From Agrobacterium salinitolerans (GTDB lineage Bacteria > Pseudomonadota > Alphaproteobacteria > Rhizobiales > Rhizobiaceae): a stretch of 64,000 nucleotides of DNA. Made by a program: the position numbers and the translations under genes. The notes beneath the pieces are model-generated. The model was not told the origin of the DNA and made no database searches. It worked only from the letters and a program-made list of their open reading frames with translations. The stretch lies in contig NZ_MRDH01000019.1 of the NCBI RefSeq assembly GCF_002008225.1, positions 1 through 64,000 on the forward strand, read 5' to 3'. Below, one piece after another: positions 54,059-62,957 of this stretch (its first letter is position 1; every line of letters begins with the position of its first letter).

Positions 54059-55333
54059 ATGACCGTTTCCCCCATCGATCCCGTCAAACTGGAAAAACTC
54101 GCGGAAGTCGCCGTCAAGGTCGGCTTGCAATTGCAGAAGGATCAGGATCTGGTGATCACTGCACCGCTGGCGGCCCTGCCGTTGGTCAGGTTTTTGACCA
54201 AGCATGCCTATATGGCGGGCGGCGGGCTGGTTACCACTTTCTATTCCGACGAGGAAACCACGCTTTCGCGCTACCGCCATGCCAGCGACGCGAATTTCGA
54301 CCGGGCTTCCGGCTGGCTCTATGAGGGCATGGCCAAGGCCTATGCCAATGGCGCAGCGCGGCTGGCGATTGCCGGCGACAACCCCATGCTGCTGGCCGAA
54401 GAGGACCCCGCCAAGGTGGCGCGCGCCAACAAGGCCAATTCCACCGCCTATAAGCCGGCGCTGGAGAAGATTTCCAACTTCGATATCAACTGGAACATCA
54501 TTTCTTACCCCAATCCGTCCTGGGCAAAGCAAGTCTTCCCCGGCCTCACCGAAGATGAAGCGGTGCACAAGCTCGCGGATGCCATCTTCGCCGCCTCGCG
54601 GGTGGATGTCGCCGATCCCGTCGCCGCATGGGCGCAGCACAATGCCAATCTCGCCAAGCGCTCCGAATGGCTGAATGGCGAACGCTTCTCCGCGCTGCAT
54701 TTCACCGGCCCGGGCACCAACGTAAAGATCGGCCTAGCTGACGGCCATGAATGGCATGGCGGCGCTTCCACCGCCAAGAACGGCGTGACCTGTAACCCGA
54801 ATATTCCGACCGAAGAAGTCTTCACGACACCGCATGCGCTGCGGGTTGACGGTTACGTCTCCAGCACCAAACCACTGTCGCATCAGGGTACGCTGATCGA
54901 TGATATCCAGGTTAAGTTCGAAGCCGGTCGCATCGTCGAAGCCAAGGCTTCCAGGGGCGAAGCCGTACTGAACAAGGTGCTCGACACCGACGAGGGCGCA
55001 CGGCGTCTTGGCGAAGTGGCGCTTGTGCCGCATTCCTCGCCGATTTCGGCAAGCGGAGTCCTGTTTTACAACACGCTATTCGATGAAAACGCCTCGTGCC
55101 ACATCGCGCTTGGCCAATGCTATTCGAAATGTTTTCTCGACGGCGCCTCGCTGTCGCAGGATCAGATCAAGGCGCAGGGCGGCAATTCCAGCCTTATCCA
55201 CATCGACTGGATGATCGGTTCCGACAAGGTGGATATTGACGGCGTTAAGCCAGATGGCTCCACGGTTCCTGTCATGCGCAAGGGCGAATGGGCCAGACGG
55301 CCCCCTACCTCGGCAACTGGCTGCGCTGACTGA
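54059..55333 (+). CDS. M29 family aminopeptidase (thermophilic-type, PepS-like)
   Basis: Metal-dependent cytosolic aminopeptidase of family M29, 424 residues. Family features are the N-terminal LVITAPLAALPLVRFLTKHAYMAGG and the metal-site region FTGPGTNVKIGLADGHEWHGG...FTTPHALRVDGYVSSTKPL (Glu/His/Asp ligands), with SSLIHIDWMIGSDKVDIDG near the end. The C-terminus runs about 12 residues past the normal VMRKGEWA ending, so the last 29 bp overlap the convergent EamA gene. Confidence 0.92.
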   Translation: MTVSPIDPVKLEKLAEVAVKVGLQLQKDQDLVITAPLAALPLVRFLTKHAYMAGGGLVTTFYSDEETTLSRYRHASDANFDRASGWLYEGMAKAYANGAARLAIAGDNPMLLAEEDPAKVARANKANSTAYKPALEKISNFDINWNIISYPNPSWAKQVFPGLTEDEAVHKLADAIFAASRVDVADPVAAWAQHNANLAKRSEWLNGERFSALHFTGPGTNVKIGLADGHEWHGGASTAKNGVTCNPNIPTEEVFTTPHALRVDGYVSSTKPLSHQGTLIDDIQVKFEAGRIVEAKASRGEAVLNKVLDTDEGARRLGEVALVPHSSPISASGVLFYNTLFDENASCHIALGQCYSKCFLDGASLSQDQIKAQGGNSSLIHIDWMIGSDKVDIDGVKPDGSTVPVMRKGEWARRPPTSATGCAD

Positions 55334-56168
55334 GCCAGATGCTGAAAAGCACGGCAATGAAACCGGCGATCTGCGCTGGCGCGAGGCTTTGACCGAGCGC
55401 CAGCCAGCCCAGCAAAGTTGCAACGACCGGACTTAAGAAGCCGAGCGATGCGGCCGCGGAAGGTTCGATGCGGGCAAGCCCACGAAACCACAGAAGATAG
55501 GTAAGTGCTGCACCGATGAGGCCGAGATAGGCCATACCGAGAACATTGGCCGCCGTTGGCGCCGGCAAAGCCGGCTCCAAGAGATAAGCGACCGGCAAAA
55601 GAAGAATGCCGCCGGCCGTCAATTGCCACGCGGTGAAGGTGAGGTTCGAGACGGGCGGGCGCCATTTGCGGGTCAGCACCGTTCCGAAGGCCATGGAGAC
55701 GGCGCCGGCAAGGCCTGCGGCAACACCGATACTATCAAGTGCCGCGCCGGGCGTCAGCACCAGAAGCGCAACACCGGCAATGCCGAGAAAACCGGCGACG
55801 ATGGCGAGCGGCCGCACCGGTATTGAGAGAAACAGCCGCGACAGCGCGATGACGATGAGCGGCTGCACCGCACCCACCGTGGCTGCGACACCGCCCGGCA
55901 GTCGATAGGCTGAAACGAAGAGCATCGCCCAGAAAAACGAGAAATTCAGTGCGCCGAGAATGAAGCTGCGCGGCCACCAGATACCCTGCGGCAGCTTTCG
56001 GACGAGAAGCAGCAGCAGGATACCGGCCGGCAAGGCGCGCAGCATGGCGACATGCAGCGGATATCCATGCGGCAGGAATTCCGTCGTGACAAAATAGGTG
56101 GTTCCCCAGATGGCGGGAGCAAGTGCTGTCACCAGCACATCGGCTAAGTAGGTCGTATTTTTCTTCAT
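55305..56168 (-). CDS. EamA/DMT family transporter
   Basis: A 287-residue inner-membrane protein with about ten helices in two EamA repeats: ALAPAIWGTTYFVTTEFLPHGYPLHVAMLRALPAGILLLLLVRKLP and, in the second half, YLGLIGAALTYLLWFRGLARIEPSAAASLGFLSPVVATLLGWLALGQ. Probably an efflux pump for metabolites or drugs. Divergent from the MarR gene at 56250 with a strong palindrome between them, suggesting MarR control. Confidence 0.9.
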   Translation of the reverse strand: MKKNTTYLADVLVTALAPAIWGTTYFVTTEFLPHGYPLHVAMLRALPAGILLLLLVRKLPQGIWWPRSFILGALNFSFFWAMLFVSAYRLPGGVAATVGAVQPLIVIALSRLFLSIPVRPLAIVAGFLGIAGVALLVLTPGAALDSIGVAAGLAGAVSMAFGTVLTRKWRPPVSNLTFTAWQLTAGGILLLPVAYLLEPALPAPTAANVLGMAYLGLIGAALTYLLWFRGLARIEPSAAASLGFLSPVVATLLGWLALGQSLAPAQIAGFIAVLFSIWLSQRSQLPR

Positions 56169-56230
56169 ATCAAGAATCTCTATATCAAGATAAATCCAAC
56201 TTAGTCGATTTTATCTTGACGTCAAGATAT
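56169..56230. promoter_or_regulatory. MarR operator region between EamA and MarR genes
   Basis: A perfect 18-bp palindrome TATCTTGACGTCAAGATA lies at 56212-56229. The same half-site occurs twice more as TATCAAGA (about 56169 and 56183) near the EamA start. This layout suits repression of both divergent genes by the MarR protein. Confidence 0.8.
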
Positions 56231-56249
56231 CAATTGTTATGCCTTGGTG

Positions 56250-56750
56250 ATGAGCGAAGAACCGTTGGACCACGTCGATCACATTCTGGCGCAGTGGCGC
56301 AGGGAGCGACCCGATCTCGATGTCGATCCCATGGGGCTGCTCGGGCGCCTGAACCGTCTTTCCACCCATCTCAGCCGCGAGGTAGAGGCGGCGCTGCTGA
56401 AGCACGGGCTTTCCTCTTCCGCTTTCGATGTACTGGCGACATTGCGGCGCTCCGGCTCACCCTACAGGCTCTCCCCCGGCGATCTCCTGGCCATGACGAT
56501 GGTGAGTTCCGGCACCATGACCAACCGAATCGACCAACTCGAGAAAGCCGGCCTGGTGGAACGTATCCACAACCCGAACGACCGGCGCAGCGTCCTGATA
56601 TCGCTGACGGAACGGGGCCTTGCGATTGTCGAGGAAGCGGCAGGCGCTCACATCGAAAACCAGCACCGCCTGGTCGCCGGCCTCAGCGAAGAAGACCGTG
56701 CGACGCTGAACCGACTGCTGAAACGGTTTTTGCGAGATTTCGAAGAATAG
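56250..56750 (+). CDS. MarR family transcriptional regulator
   Basis: A 166-residue winged-helix regulator: HGLSSSAFDVLATLRRSGSPYRLSPGDLLAMTMVSSGTMTNRIDQLEKAGLVERIHNPNDRRSVLISLTERGLAIVEEA, a clear MarR core with the DRR wing. ATG 56250 is chosen; TTG 56244 and GTG 56247 are possible. Divergent from the EamA transporter with a shared operator. Confidence 0.93.
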   Translation: MSEEPLDHVDHILAQWRRERPDLDVDPMGLLGRLNRLSTHLSREVEAALLKHGLSSSAFDVLATLRRSGSPYRLSPGDLLAMTMVSSGTMTNRIDQLEKAGLVERIHNPNDRRSVLISLTERGLAIVEEAAGAHIENQHRLVAGLSEEDRATLNRLLKRFLRDFEE

Positions 56751-56831
56751 GCCTTTTTGGCCGACAAACACACAATGGCTCCGTGATGGCGCTTGTTTCG
56801 CTTCAGAAAATCCTGTAAGCAATTTTCCATA

Positions 56832-56848
56832 AACCTGTACTACAGGTT
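56832..56848 (+). promoter_or_regulatory. GntR-type operator directly before the regulator's SD
   Basis: A perfect 8-1-8 palindrome AACCTGTACTACAGGTT ends one base before the GGAGG SD of the FadR-like gene. Such sites are typical FadR/GntR operators. Its position in the leader suggests tight autoregulation. Confidence 0.8.
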
Positions 56849-56857
56849 GGAGGAAAA

Positions 56858-57565
56858 ATGTTAAACGCCATTTCGCATGAAGCCGGTCTCGTCAGCAGCA
56901 CGGTCGGCGCTATCACCCGTCATATCCGCGAAAACGAACTCGCACCCGGCGCGAAGCTCCCTAGCGAGCTTTCGCTCTCGCAGCAGCTCGGTGTCTCCCG
57001 CACCGTCGTTCGTGAGGCTTTCCGGTCTCTGTCTGCCATGCGGCTGATCGACGTGAGCGCCGGCAAGCGGGCCACTGTGGCGACGCTGGATCACGGTGCA
57101 ATGTCATTGATGTTCGAACATGGCATTCACACCGAACAGATCAACATCCAGCAGATTTACGACGTACGCCGCACCATCGAAGTCAGAACCGTGACGCTTG
57201 CGGCGCTGAGGCGCACCGATGCGGAGGCGCTGACCATTCTCGACCATGCCAACAATATGGAGCGGGATTTCGGCGACAACGACAAGGTCATGGAACACGA
57301 TCTTGCTTTTCACATCGCCATAGCCAGGGCTTCCAAGAACCCGGTCTTCGAACTCATTCTCGCCGCCTTCCAGAATGTGACGCGTCAGACCTGGCCGATC
57401 GGCTGGAAAAGCCGCACATCCGATGCGCAGCGCCATGCCGCAAGCGAGCTTCACATCGCCATCGGACAGGCCATTGCCGCCGGCGATCCGCAAACGGCTT
57501 CAACACTGATGGCGCGGCATTTCGATGAAAGCGTGCATGCGCTTCTGGCCGCCGGCATCGCCTGA
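56858..57565 (+). CDS. FadR/GntR family transcriptional regulator (FCD domain)
   Basis: A 235-residue regulator. The N-terminal winged helix shows HIRENELAPGAKLPSELSLSQQLGVSRTVVREAFRSLSAMRLIDVSAGKRATVATLDH, and the C-terminal FCD ligand domain shows DVRRTIEVRTVTLAALRRTD, EHDLAFHIAIARASKNPVFELILAAF and HIAIGQAIAAGDPQTASTLMARHF (His/Asp metal site). FCD domains bind carboxylates. It is 54 bp upstream of an enolase-superfamily gene, likely its target. Confidence 0.93.
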   Translation: MLNAISHEAGLVSSTVGAITRHIRENELAPGAKLPSELSLSQQLGVSRTVVREAFRSLSAMRLIDVSAGKRATVATLDHGAMSLMFEHGIHTEQINIQQIYDVRRTIEVRTVTLAALRRTDAEALTILDHANNMERDFGDNDKVMEHDLAFHIAIARASKNPVFELILAAFQNVTRQTWPIGWKSRTSDAQRHAASELHIAIGQAIAAGDPQTASTLMARHFDESVHALLAAGIA

Positions 57566-57619
57566 CTTTTCAAACACCGTTCCAGGCGGAACACGACCTG
57601 CCTCTGGAGGAGATACTTC

Positions 57620-58822
57620 ATGAAAATCACGAAACTTGAGACCGTCCGTGTGGCGGAACGGGCAAACCTGCTCTGGGTTCTGGTCCATACGGATGAAGGT
57701 ATTACCGGGCTTGGCGAAACCTTTTATGGCGCCGAGACGGTGGAAACCTATGTCCATGAATATATCGCGCCCCGGGTAATCGGTCGCGACCCGCTGCAAA
57801 TCGACCTCTTGGCGCAAGACCTTGTCGGTTATCTCGGCTTCCGTTCATCGGGCGCGGAAGTGCGCGGCAACTCCGCTTTTGACATCGCGCTGTGGGATAT
57901 TTTCGGCAAGGCCACCAACCAGCCCATCGCCCAGCTGCTCGGCGGTTTCAGCCGCAGGGAAATCCGCACCTACAATACCTGCGCAGGCACCGAATACATC
58001 AAGAAAGCGACCGGCCAGCAGACAGCCAATTACGGCCTTTCCGGCGGCAAGGACTATGACGATCTGAACGGCTTTCTGCACCGGGCCGACGAGCTTGCCC
58101 ATTCGCTGCTGGAAGACGGCATCACCGCCATGAAGATCTGGCCCTTCGATGCGGCGGCGGAAAAGACGCGCGGGCAATATATCTCGATGCCGGACCTGAA
58201 AAGCGCGCTCGAGCCATTTGAAAAGATCCGCAAGGCGGTGGGCGACAAGATGGATATCATGGTGGAGTTCCACTCGATGTGGCAGCTTCTGCCCGCCATG
58301 CAGATCGCCAAGGCGCTTACCCCCTACCAGACCTTTTGGCACGAAGACCCGATCAAGATGGACAGCCTTTCCAGCCTGACGCGTTATGCCGCCGTGTCGC
58401 CAGCGCCCATTTCCGCATCCGAAACGCTCGGCTCCCGCTGGGCCTTCCGTGACCTGCTGGAAACAGGTGCAGCCGGCGTGGTGATGCTTGACATCAGCTG
58501 GTGCGGCGGACTTTCGGAGGCGCGCAAGATCGCCTACATGGCGGAGGCCTGGCATCTGCCGGTCGCGCCGCATGATTGTACTGGCCCGGTCGTGCTCTGC
58601 GCCTCCACGCATCTGTCGCTCAATGCGCCGAATGCGCTGGTGCAGGAAAGCGTGCGCGCCTTCTACAAGACCTGGTATCGCGATCTCGTCACCGCATTGC
58701 CTGAGGTGAAAAACGGCATGATTACCGTGCCGCCGGGCGCCGGCCTTGGCATGGAACTGCACCCCGATATCGAAAAGACCTTCACTGTCAGCCGCCGTTT
58801 TTCGGATACGGCGTCGATCTGA
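57620..58822 (+). CDS. Mandelate racemase/muconate lactonizing enzyme family protein
   Basis: A 400-residue enolase-superfamily enzyme, probably an acid-sugar dehydratase of unknown substrate. The N-terminal capping domain is MKITKLETVRVAERANLLWVLVHTDEGITGLGETFYG. In the barrel, strand 2 carries AMKIWPFD, the metal ligands appear in MVEFHSMW, FWHEDPI and ISASETLGS, and the catalytic His region is VAPHDCTGP. A His-containing strand 3 and a single Lys on strand 2 set it apart from classic KxK members. Controlled presumably by the upstream FadR-type gene. Its stop abuts the stop of convergent xseA. Confidence 0.88.
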   Translation: MKITKLETVRVAERANLLWVLVHTDEGITGLGETFYGAETVETYVHEYIAPRVIGRDPLQIDLLAQDLVGYLGFRSSGAEVRGNSAFDIALWDIFGKATNQPIAQLLGGFSRREIRTYNTCAGTEYIKKATGQQTANYGLSGGKDYDDLNGFLHRADELAHSLLEDGITAMKIWPFDAAAEKTRGQYISMPDLKSALEPFEKIRKAVGDKMDIMVEFHSMWQLLPAMQIAKALTPYQTFWHEDPIKMDSLSSLTRYAAVSPAPISASETLGSRWAFRDLLETGAAGVVMLDISWCGGLSEARKIAYMAEAWHLPVAPHDCTGPVVLCASTHLSLNAPNALVQESVRAFYKTWYRDLVTALPEVKNGMITVPPGAGLGMELHPDIEKTFTVSRRFSDTASI

Positions 58823-60421
58823 TCAGAACAGGCTGCCCTGATTGCCCGGATCGGAAGAAGCCGGTTTCGCCGGCTTCTTTTTTGGCGCTATGGGGTTATC
58901 GGGGGACGGTGCGCCCTCCCCCGTCGTGATGGCCGAGATGCGGCCATCGGCAAATTCCATCGAGACCACAGCACCTGAACCGATAGCTGCCGCACGCGTC
59001 AACGGCCGGTTCTCTTCGTCACGGATCACGGCATAACCGCGTTTCAGCACGTTTTTATAAGACAGAGATTGCAGGATGCGGTCATGAGCGGCAAGGCCCG
59101 CGCGGTTCTGCGCCATGCGGTGCAATACGGCGGTATCGGCCCGACGCACAGCAGTGACGACCCGCTCCTTCTGCCGCTCCACCTGGCCGAGCAACCGGGC
59201 GGGGAGCGAACGTAGCGCAGAATCGAAGGAATCAACCCGGCCTTTGCCCTGCAGCAAACGGCGCTCCACCAGGGTCTCGGCCCGGTGCATGCGTTCGGTG
59301 ACGCGTTGCCTGTGGTGCTTGAGACCGTTTAGCAGGGTCTCCGGTCTCAGCCCCGAAGCGGAACGTTCGAAGGCACGGCGCTTGTTCAGCGTCGTCAATT
59401 CCAATCCCCGGCCAAGACCGCTTGCAGCCTCATCGAAACGGCGGCGCGGCAGGGCCAGAAGCTGATCGAGGGACGGCAAGGCACGCACCAGCGCCCGCAC
59501 GCCCTGGCGGCGATTATCCATCTGCCGCGAAACCGAACCGGCAAGGCGCGCGGCAAGGCCGGAAAGCTGCGCTTCAAGTTCCGCACGCACCGGCACGGCC
59601 ATTTCGGCGGCGCCCGTCGGGGTTGGCGCACGCACATCGGCGGCGTAGTCGATCAAGGTCGTATCGGTTTCATGCCCGACGGCGGAAATCAGCGGGATTT
59701 CGCTTTCGGCAGCGGCGCGCACGACGATTTCATCGTTGAAACTCCAGAGGTCCTCCAGACTGCCGCCGCCGCGCGCGACAATCAGTACGTCGGGCCGCGA
59801 GATCACACCGCCGGGCTGAAGTGCGTTGAAACCGCGAATGGCGTTCGCCACCTCCTCGCCCGAACCTTCACCCTGCACCTTGACCGGCCAGACGACCACA
59901 TGGACCGGAAAGCGATCGGAAATGCGGTGAAGGATGTCGCGAATGACAGCGCCCGTCGGCGAGGTGACGACGCCGATGACATGCGGCATGAAGGGCAGCC
60001 GGCGCTTGCGAGCCGCATCGAACAGCCCTTCCGCCGCCAGCCGCCGACGTCGATCTTCCAGAAGCGCCATCAGCGCGCCGGCACCGGCCGGCTCGAGACT
60101 TTCGATGACGATCTGGTATTTCGAGGAGCCGGGAAAGGTTGTGACCTTGCCGGTGGCGATGACTTCCATGCCCTCTTCGGGGCGGAACTTCAGCCGCGAG
60201 AAGGTGCCTTTCCAGATCACCGCGTCGATACGGGCGCGGTCGTCCTTCAGCGAGAAATACGCGTGCCCGGACGAATGCGGACCACGATAGCCGGAAATCT
60301 CGCCGCGCACCCGCACCTGCTCGAACGCCGTCTCCACCGTGCGCTTGATGGAACCCGACAGTTCGGAGACCGAGAACTCGGCAAGATTGCTCAATGCTGC
60401 GTGGGAGAAAATATCACTCAT
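58823..60421 (-). CDS. xseA: Exodeoxyribonuclease VII large subunit
   Basis: Large subunit of the single-strand-specific exonuclease ExoVII. 532 residues, longer than the roughly 456 of E. coli. OB-fold N-terminus [44 protein letters not shown]; catalytic domain [58 protein letters not shown] and [30 protein letters not shown]; then a long helical part and a Lys/Pro-rich tail ending NQGSLF. Its stop codon is immediately adjacent to that of the convergent enolase-superfamily gene (TGATCA). Confidence 0.96.
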   Translation of the reverse strand: MSDIFSHAALSNLAEFSVSELSGSIKRTVETAFEQVRVRGEISGYRGPHSSGHAYFSLKDDRARIDAVIWKGTFSRLKFRPEEGMEVIATGKVTTFPGSSKYQIVIESLEPAGAGALMALLEDRRRRLAAEGLFDAARKRRLPFMPHVIGVVTSPTGAVIRDILHRISDRFPVHVVVWPVKVQGEGSGEEVANAIRGFNALQPGGVISRPDVLIVARGGGSLEDLWSFNDEIVVRAAAESEIPLISAVGHETDTTLIDYAADVRAPTPTGAAEMAVPVRAELEAQLSGLAARLAGSVSRQMDNRRQGVRALVRALPSLDQLLALPRRRFDEAASGLGRGLELTTLNKRRAFERSASGLRPETLLNGLKHHRQRVTERMHRAETLVERRLLQGKGRVDSFDSALRSLPARLLGQVERQKERVVTAVRRADTAVLHRMAQNRAGLAAHDRILQSLSYKNVLKRGYAVIRDEENRPLTRAAAIGSGAVVSMEFADGRISAITTGEGAPSPDNPIAPKKKPAKPASSDPGNQGSLF

Positions 60422-60610
60422 GCCCGTTTGTAACCAAAACCTGCCGATTCGGAAATGCCGGCGCCGACCAGCCTCATTTTAACGACGTTGAAACCATATC
60501 CTCAACTAACGAGTTAGGAAGATGAGGATGGGAGGAGGAAACAAGGGTTCGTTAGGGAAAACGGCGTTAAGCCTTCCCTCAGGCCCGACAATCAAAGAGG
60601 AGGCGGCATC

Positions 60611-60853
60611 ATGATTTTTCTTACCGCCACAGTGCTCGGCGTAACCGCAGTTGCGCTCCGTTCGGTTTTCAGCATCGTTTTCATCTGCATGATGGTTATC
60701 GGTGCCTATGGCGTGGCGATTGCACTTTCTTCCACGGCCGTGCCCTTGATCTCGCTGCTTCTGGCGCTCGCCGGTTACAATTTCGGTGTCGTGGGTGTCG
60801 TTATCAGCCTTCTGGTGCTGCAGCGCCCGCGTTCCACCAAGCCAACCCTCTAA
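60611..60853 (+). CDS. Small hydrophobic membrane protein (80 aa)
   Basis: An 80-residue product with two or three hydrophobic stretches: IFLTATVLGVTAVALRSVFSIVFICMMVIGAYGVAIAL and AVPLISLLLALAGYNFGVVGVVISLLVL, then a short basic tail QRPRSTKPTL. A GAGGAGG SD lies 7-13 nt before the ATG. No family recognised. It precedes a GtrA-like gene by 12 bp, so the two probably work at the membrane together. Confidence 0.65.
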   Translation: MIFLTATVLGVTAVALRSVFSIVFICMMVIGAYGVAIALSSTAVPLISLLLALAGYNFGVVGVVISLLVLQRPRSTKPTL

Positions 60854-60865
60854 AAGTCCATCGCC

Positions 60866-61225
60866 TTGAGGCTTCCGCACTTTGCACTGACCGAGATCGG
60901 CGGACTGGCCGTTGATCTCGTCGTTACCTGTCTGCTTATTTTCTATCTCGGCGTCGATCCGCTTGCCGCCCGTTTGCCGGGCGCCGCAACGGGGCTTGTA
61001 ACAAGCTGGCGGCTGAACCGTTCGTATGGTGAGGCATCAGCCAGGCTGAACAGCTTCCTGACAAATGCCGTCACGCTTACCTCACGGATCGTCAGCCTCG
61101 GGCTGTTTGCCCTGCTGCAATGGCGCAACCCGCTGGTGCAGCCGCTCGTCCCGCTTGCTTTTTCAGCACTCGCAGCATTTGTGCTGGCGCTTTACGGCTA
61201 TTGGCGGCTTCAAAAGCAACGGTAG
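60866..61225 (+). CDS. GtrA-like family membrane protein
   Basis: A 119-residue protein starting at TTG 60866 with four predicted helices: FALTEIGGLAVDLVVTCLLIFYLGV, AARLPGAATGLVTSWRLNRSYGEAS, SFLTNAVTLTSRIVSLGLFALL and PLAFSALAAFVLALYGYWRLQ. The pattern of a Trp-x-x-Asn-Arg at the start of the loop (SWRLNRSY) is typical of GtrA. These proteins are thought to flip lipid-linked sugars. No glycosyltransferase is adjacent. Confidence 0.7.
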   Translation: MRLPHFALTEIGGLAVDLVVTCLLIFYLGVDPLAARLPGAATGLVTSWRLNRSYGEASARLNSFLTNAVTLTSRIVSLGLFALLQWRNPLVQPLVPLAFSALAAFVLALYGYWRLQKQR

Positions 61226-61233
61226 GATCAGGA

Positions 61234-62217
61234 CTAAACCGTCTCCCAGCCATCCTTTTCCGCTGCACGGTAGATAGCGTCGATGAAAAGCTGGTTCTTT
61301 CTCGAGCTTTCCAGCGTCACGACGTCGCCCTCACCCTTCGCCGCACGGGCAAAGGCCTCCGCCTCCAGCTTGTATTGGCGGCTATCCTGAAACCGGAAGA
61401 TTTGCGACTGGTTGTGGGCCTGATTGGTCAGCTCGATCTCTTCCGCACCCCAGCGATTGGCGTTGAACGGAGACTTGACCTCGATATACCCCTCAGTGCC
61501 ATGGAAAACCATGAGCTGACGGGCGGCAAGCTGTGTGGCCAGATAAAAACTCAGTTCGAAATCGCCAAAATCGGCCCGGACACTGGAATAGATATCCGTG
61601 CCGAATTCTTTATCGCGCTCGACGGTGGCCTGTACGCGCCGGGGTTCCGCGCCGGTAGCGAAGCGGGTAACGATGGTCGGGTAAACGCCGATATCCGGCA
61701 AGGCGCCGCCACCCAGTTCGGGAATATTGCGCATATTGCCGGGATCGCGATTGAAATAGCTGAAAGCGCCCTGAACATGCTTCAGTGTGCCTATCGCGCC
61801 GGACGCCAGCAGTTCCTTCACCTTCGCCCAGACGGGCGCATAGGTGACCATGAAGGCTTCCGAGATGATAACACGGTTGCGGTCACGCGCGGCGATGAGG
61901 GTATCGATCTCCTCGGCCTTCAGTGCAATCGGCTTTTCGCACAGAACATGCTTGCCGGCATCGGCGGCCTTGACGGTCCATTCCACATGCTGCGAGGTCG
62001 GAAGCGGAATATAGACGGCGTCGATAACATCCGACGCCAGCATCTCCTCATAGGAGCCGAAGGCGTGGGGCACGGAAAAACGATCCGCCACCGCGCGGGC
62101 CTTGGCGAGGTCACGGCTGGCGATGGCGCTGACCACGCAGTTTCGCGCATCCTGCATCGCCGGGATGACGTGATCCTGAGCGATTTTCGCCGTTGAGATT
62201 ATTCCGAAACGCAGCAT
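61234..62217 (-). CDS. Gfo/Idh/MocA family NAD(P)-dependent oxidoreductase
   Basis: A 327-residue sugar or inositol dehydrogenase-like protein. ATG 62217 opens the Rossmann fold [40 protein letters not shown]; the frame extends 43 codons upstream without family character. [34 protein letters not shown] contains the family EKP motif. The C-terminal alpha/beta domain begins [23 protein letters not shown]. Substrate unknown. Divergent from the isochorismatase-like gene. Confidence 0.92.
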   Translation of the reverse strand: MLRFGIISTAKIAQDHVIPAMQDARNCVVSAIASRDLAKARAVADRFSVPHAFGSYEEMLASDVIDAVYIPLPTSQHVEWTVKAADAGKHVLCEKPIALKAEEIDTLIAARDRNRVIISEAFMVTYAPVWAKVKELLASGAIGTLKHVQGAFSYFNRDPGNMRNIPELGGGALPDIGVYPTIVTRFATGAEPRRVQATVERDKEFGTDIYSSVRADFGDFELSFYLATQLAARQLMVFHGTEGYIEVKSPFNANRWGAEEIELTNQAHNQSQIFRFQDSRQYKLEAEAFARAAKGEGDVVTLESSRKNQLFIDAIYRAAEKDGWETV

Positions 62218-62396
62218 TCCATTCTCCCGCTCTGCCATCGTCGGAAACTTACCATCGTCACACGGCCTGGCAAGCCGCCCATGCATGACAGAGCAGTGTA
62301 TGGCTGAATTTGTCCTGTCTTTGTCGGAATACCTGCTTTTCTCCAAGCTAGATAAGAGGAATTATGCTATGCATGAACCCAATGGAGAAACATGAA

Positions 62397-62957
62397 ATGT
62401 CCTCTTCTCATACAGCGCTGCTAGTCATCGACGTTCAGGAATCCTTTCGGCACGCCCCTTACTTCGAAGAAAGCGAGCTTGCCGCTTATCTGGAGAAGCA
62501 GCAGATGCTGATCGACGGCGCCAAGGCTGCGGGCATTCCCGTCGTGCAAATCTTCCATGTCGATGGCGACAGGGCTTTTTCAAAAGACAGCGGCCATATC
62601 CGGGCGCTGGAGGGTGTGCGGATTACCCCAGATGTCACCTTTCACAAGAACCGCCATTCCGCTTTTGCCGGCACCGGCCTCGAAATCTGGCTGACGCAGA
62701 AGGGTATCAACCGGCTGATCGTCTCCGGTATCCGCACCGAACAATGCTGTGAAACCACCACCCGTCACGCCTCCGATCTTGGTTATAGCGTCGACTACGT
62801 CACCGAAGCGACGCTGACTTTCCCGATGACACATGCTTCCGGCACCGTCTTCAGCCCCGACGATATCCGCAAGCGGACCGAGCTGGTGCTGGCTGGCCGC
62901 TTTGCGCGCATCGTGACCGTCGACGACGCACTTGCCACCGTGGAAGAGGCGGCCTGA
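62397..62957 (+). CDS. Cysteine hydrolase / isochorismatase family protein
   Basis: A 186-residue hydrolase with the catalytic triad visible: Asp in LLVIDVQESF, Lys in VTFHKNRHSAFAGTGLE and Cys in VSGIRTEQCCETTTRHASDLGY. Nicotinamidase-, isochorismatase- and biuret-hydrolase-like enzymes share this. ATG 62397 has a GGAG SD 9 nt upstream; ATG 62364, 62373 and 62382 are also in frame. Its stop overlaps the start of the next gene by 1 nt. Confidence 0.88.
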   Translation: MSSSHTALLVIDVQESFRHAPYFEESELAAYLEKQQMLIDGAKAAGIPVVQIFHVDGDRAFSKDSGHIRALEGVRITPDVTFHKNRHSAFAGTGLEIWLTQKGINRLIVSGIRTEQCCETTTRHASDLGYSVDYVTEATLTFPMTHASGTVFSPDDIRKRTELVLAGRFARIVTVDDALATVEEAA

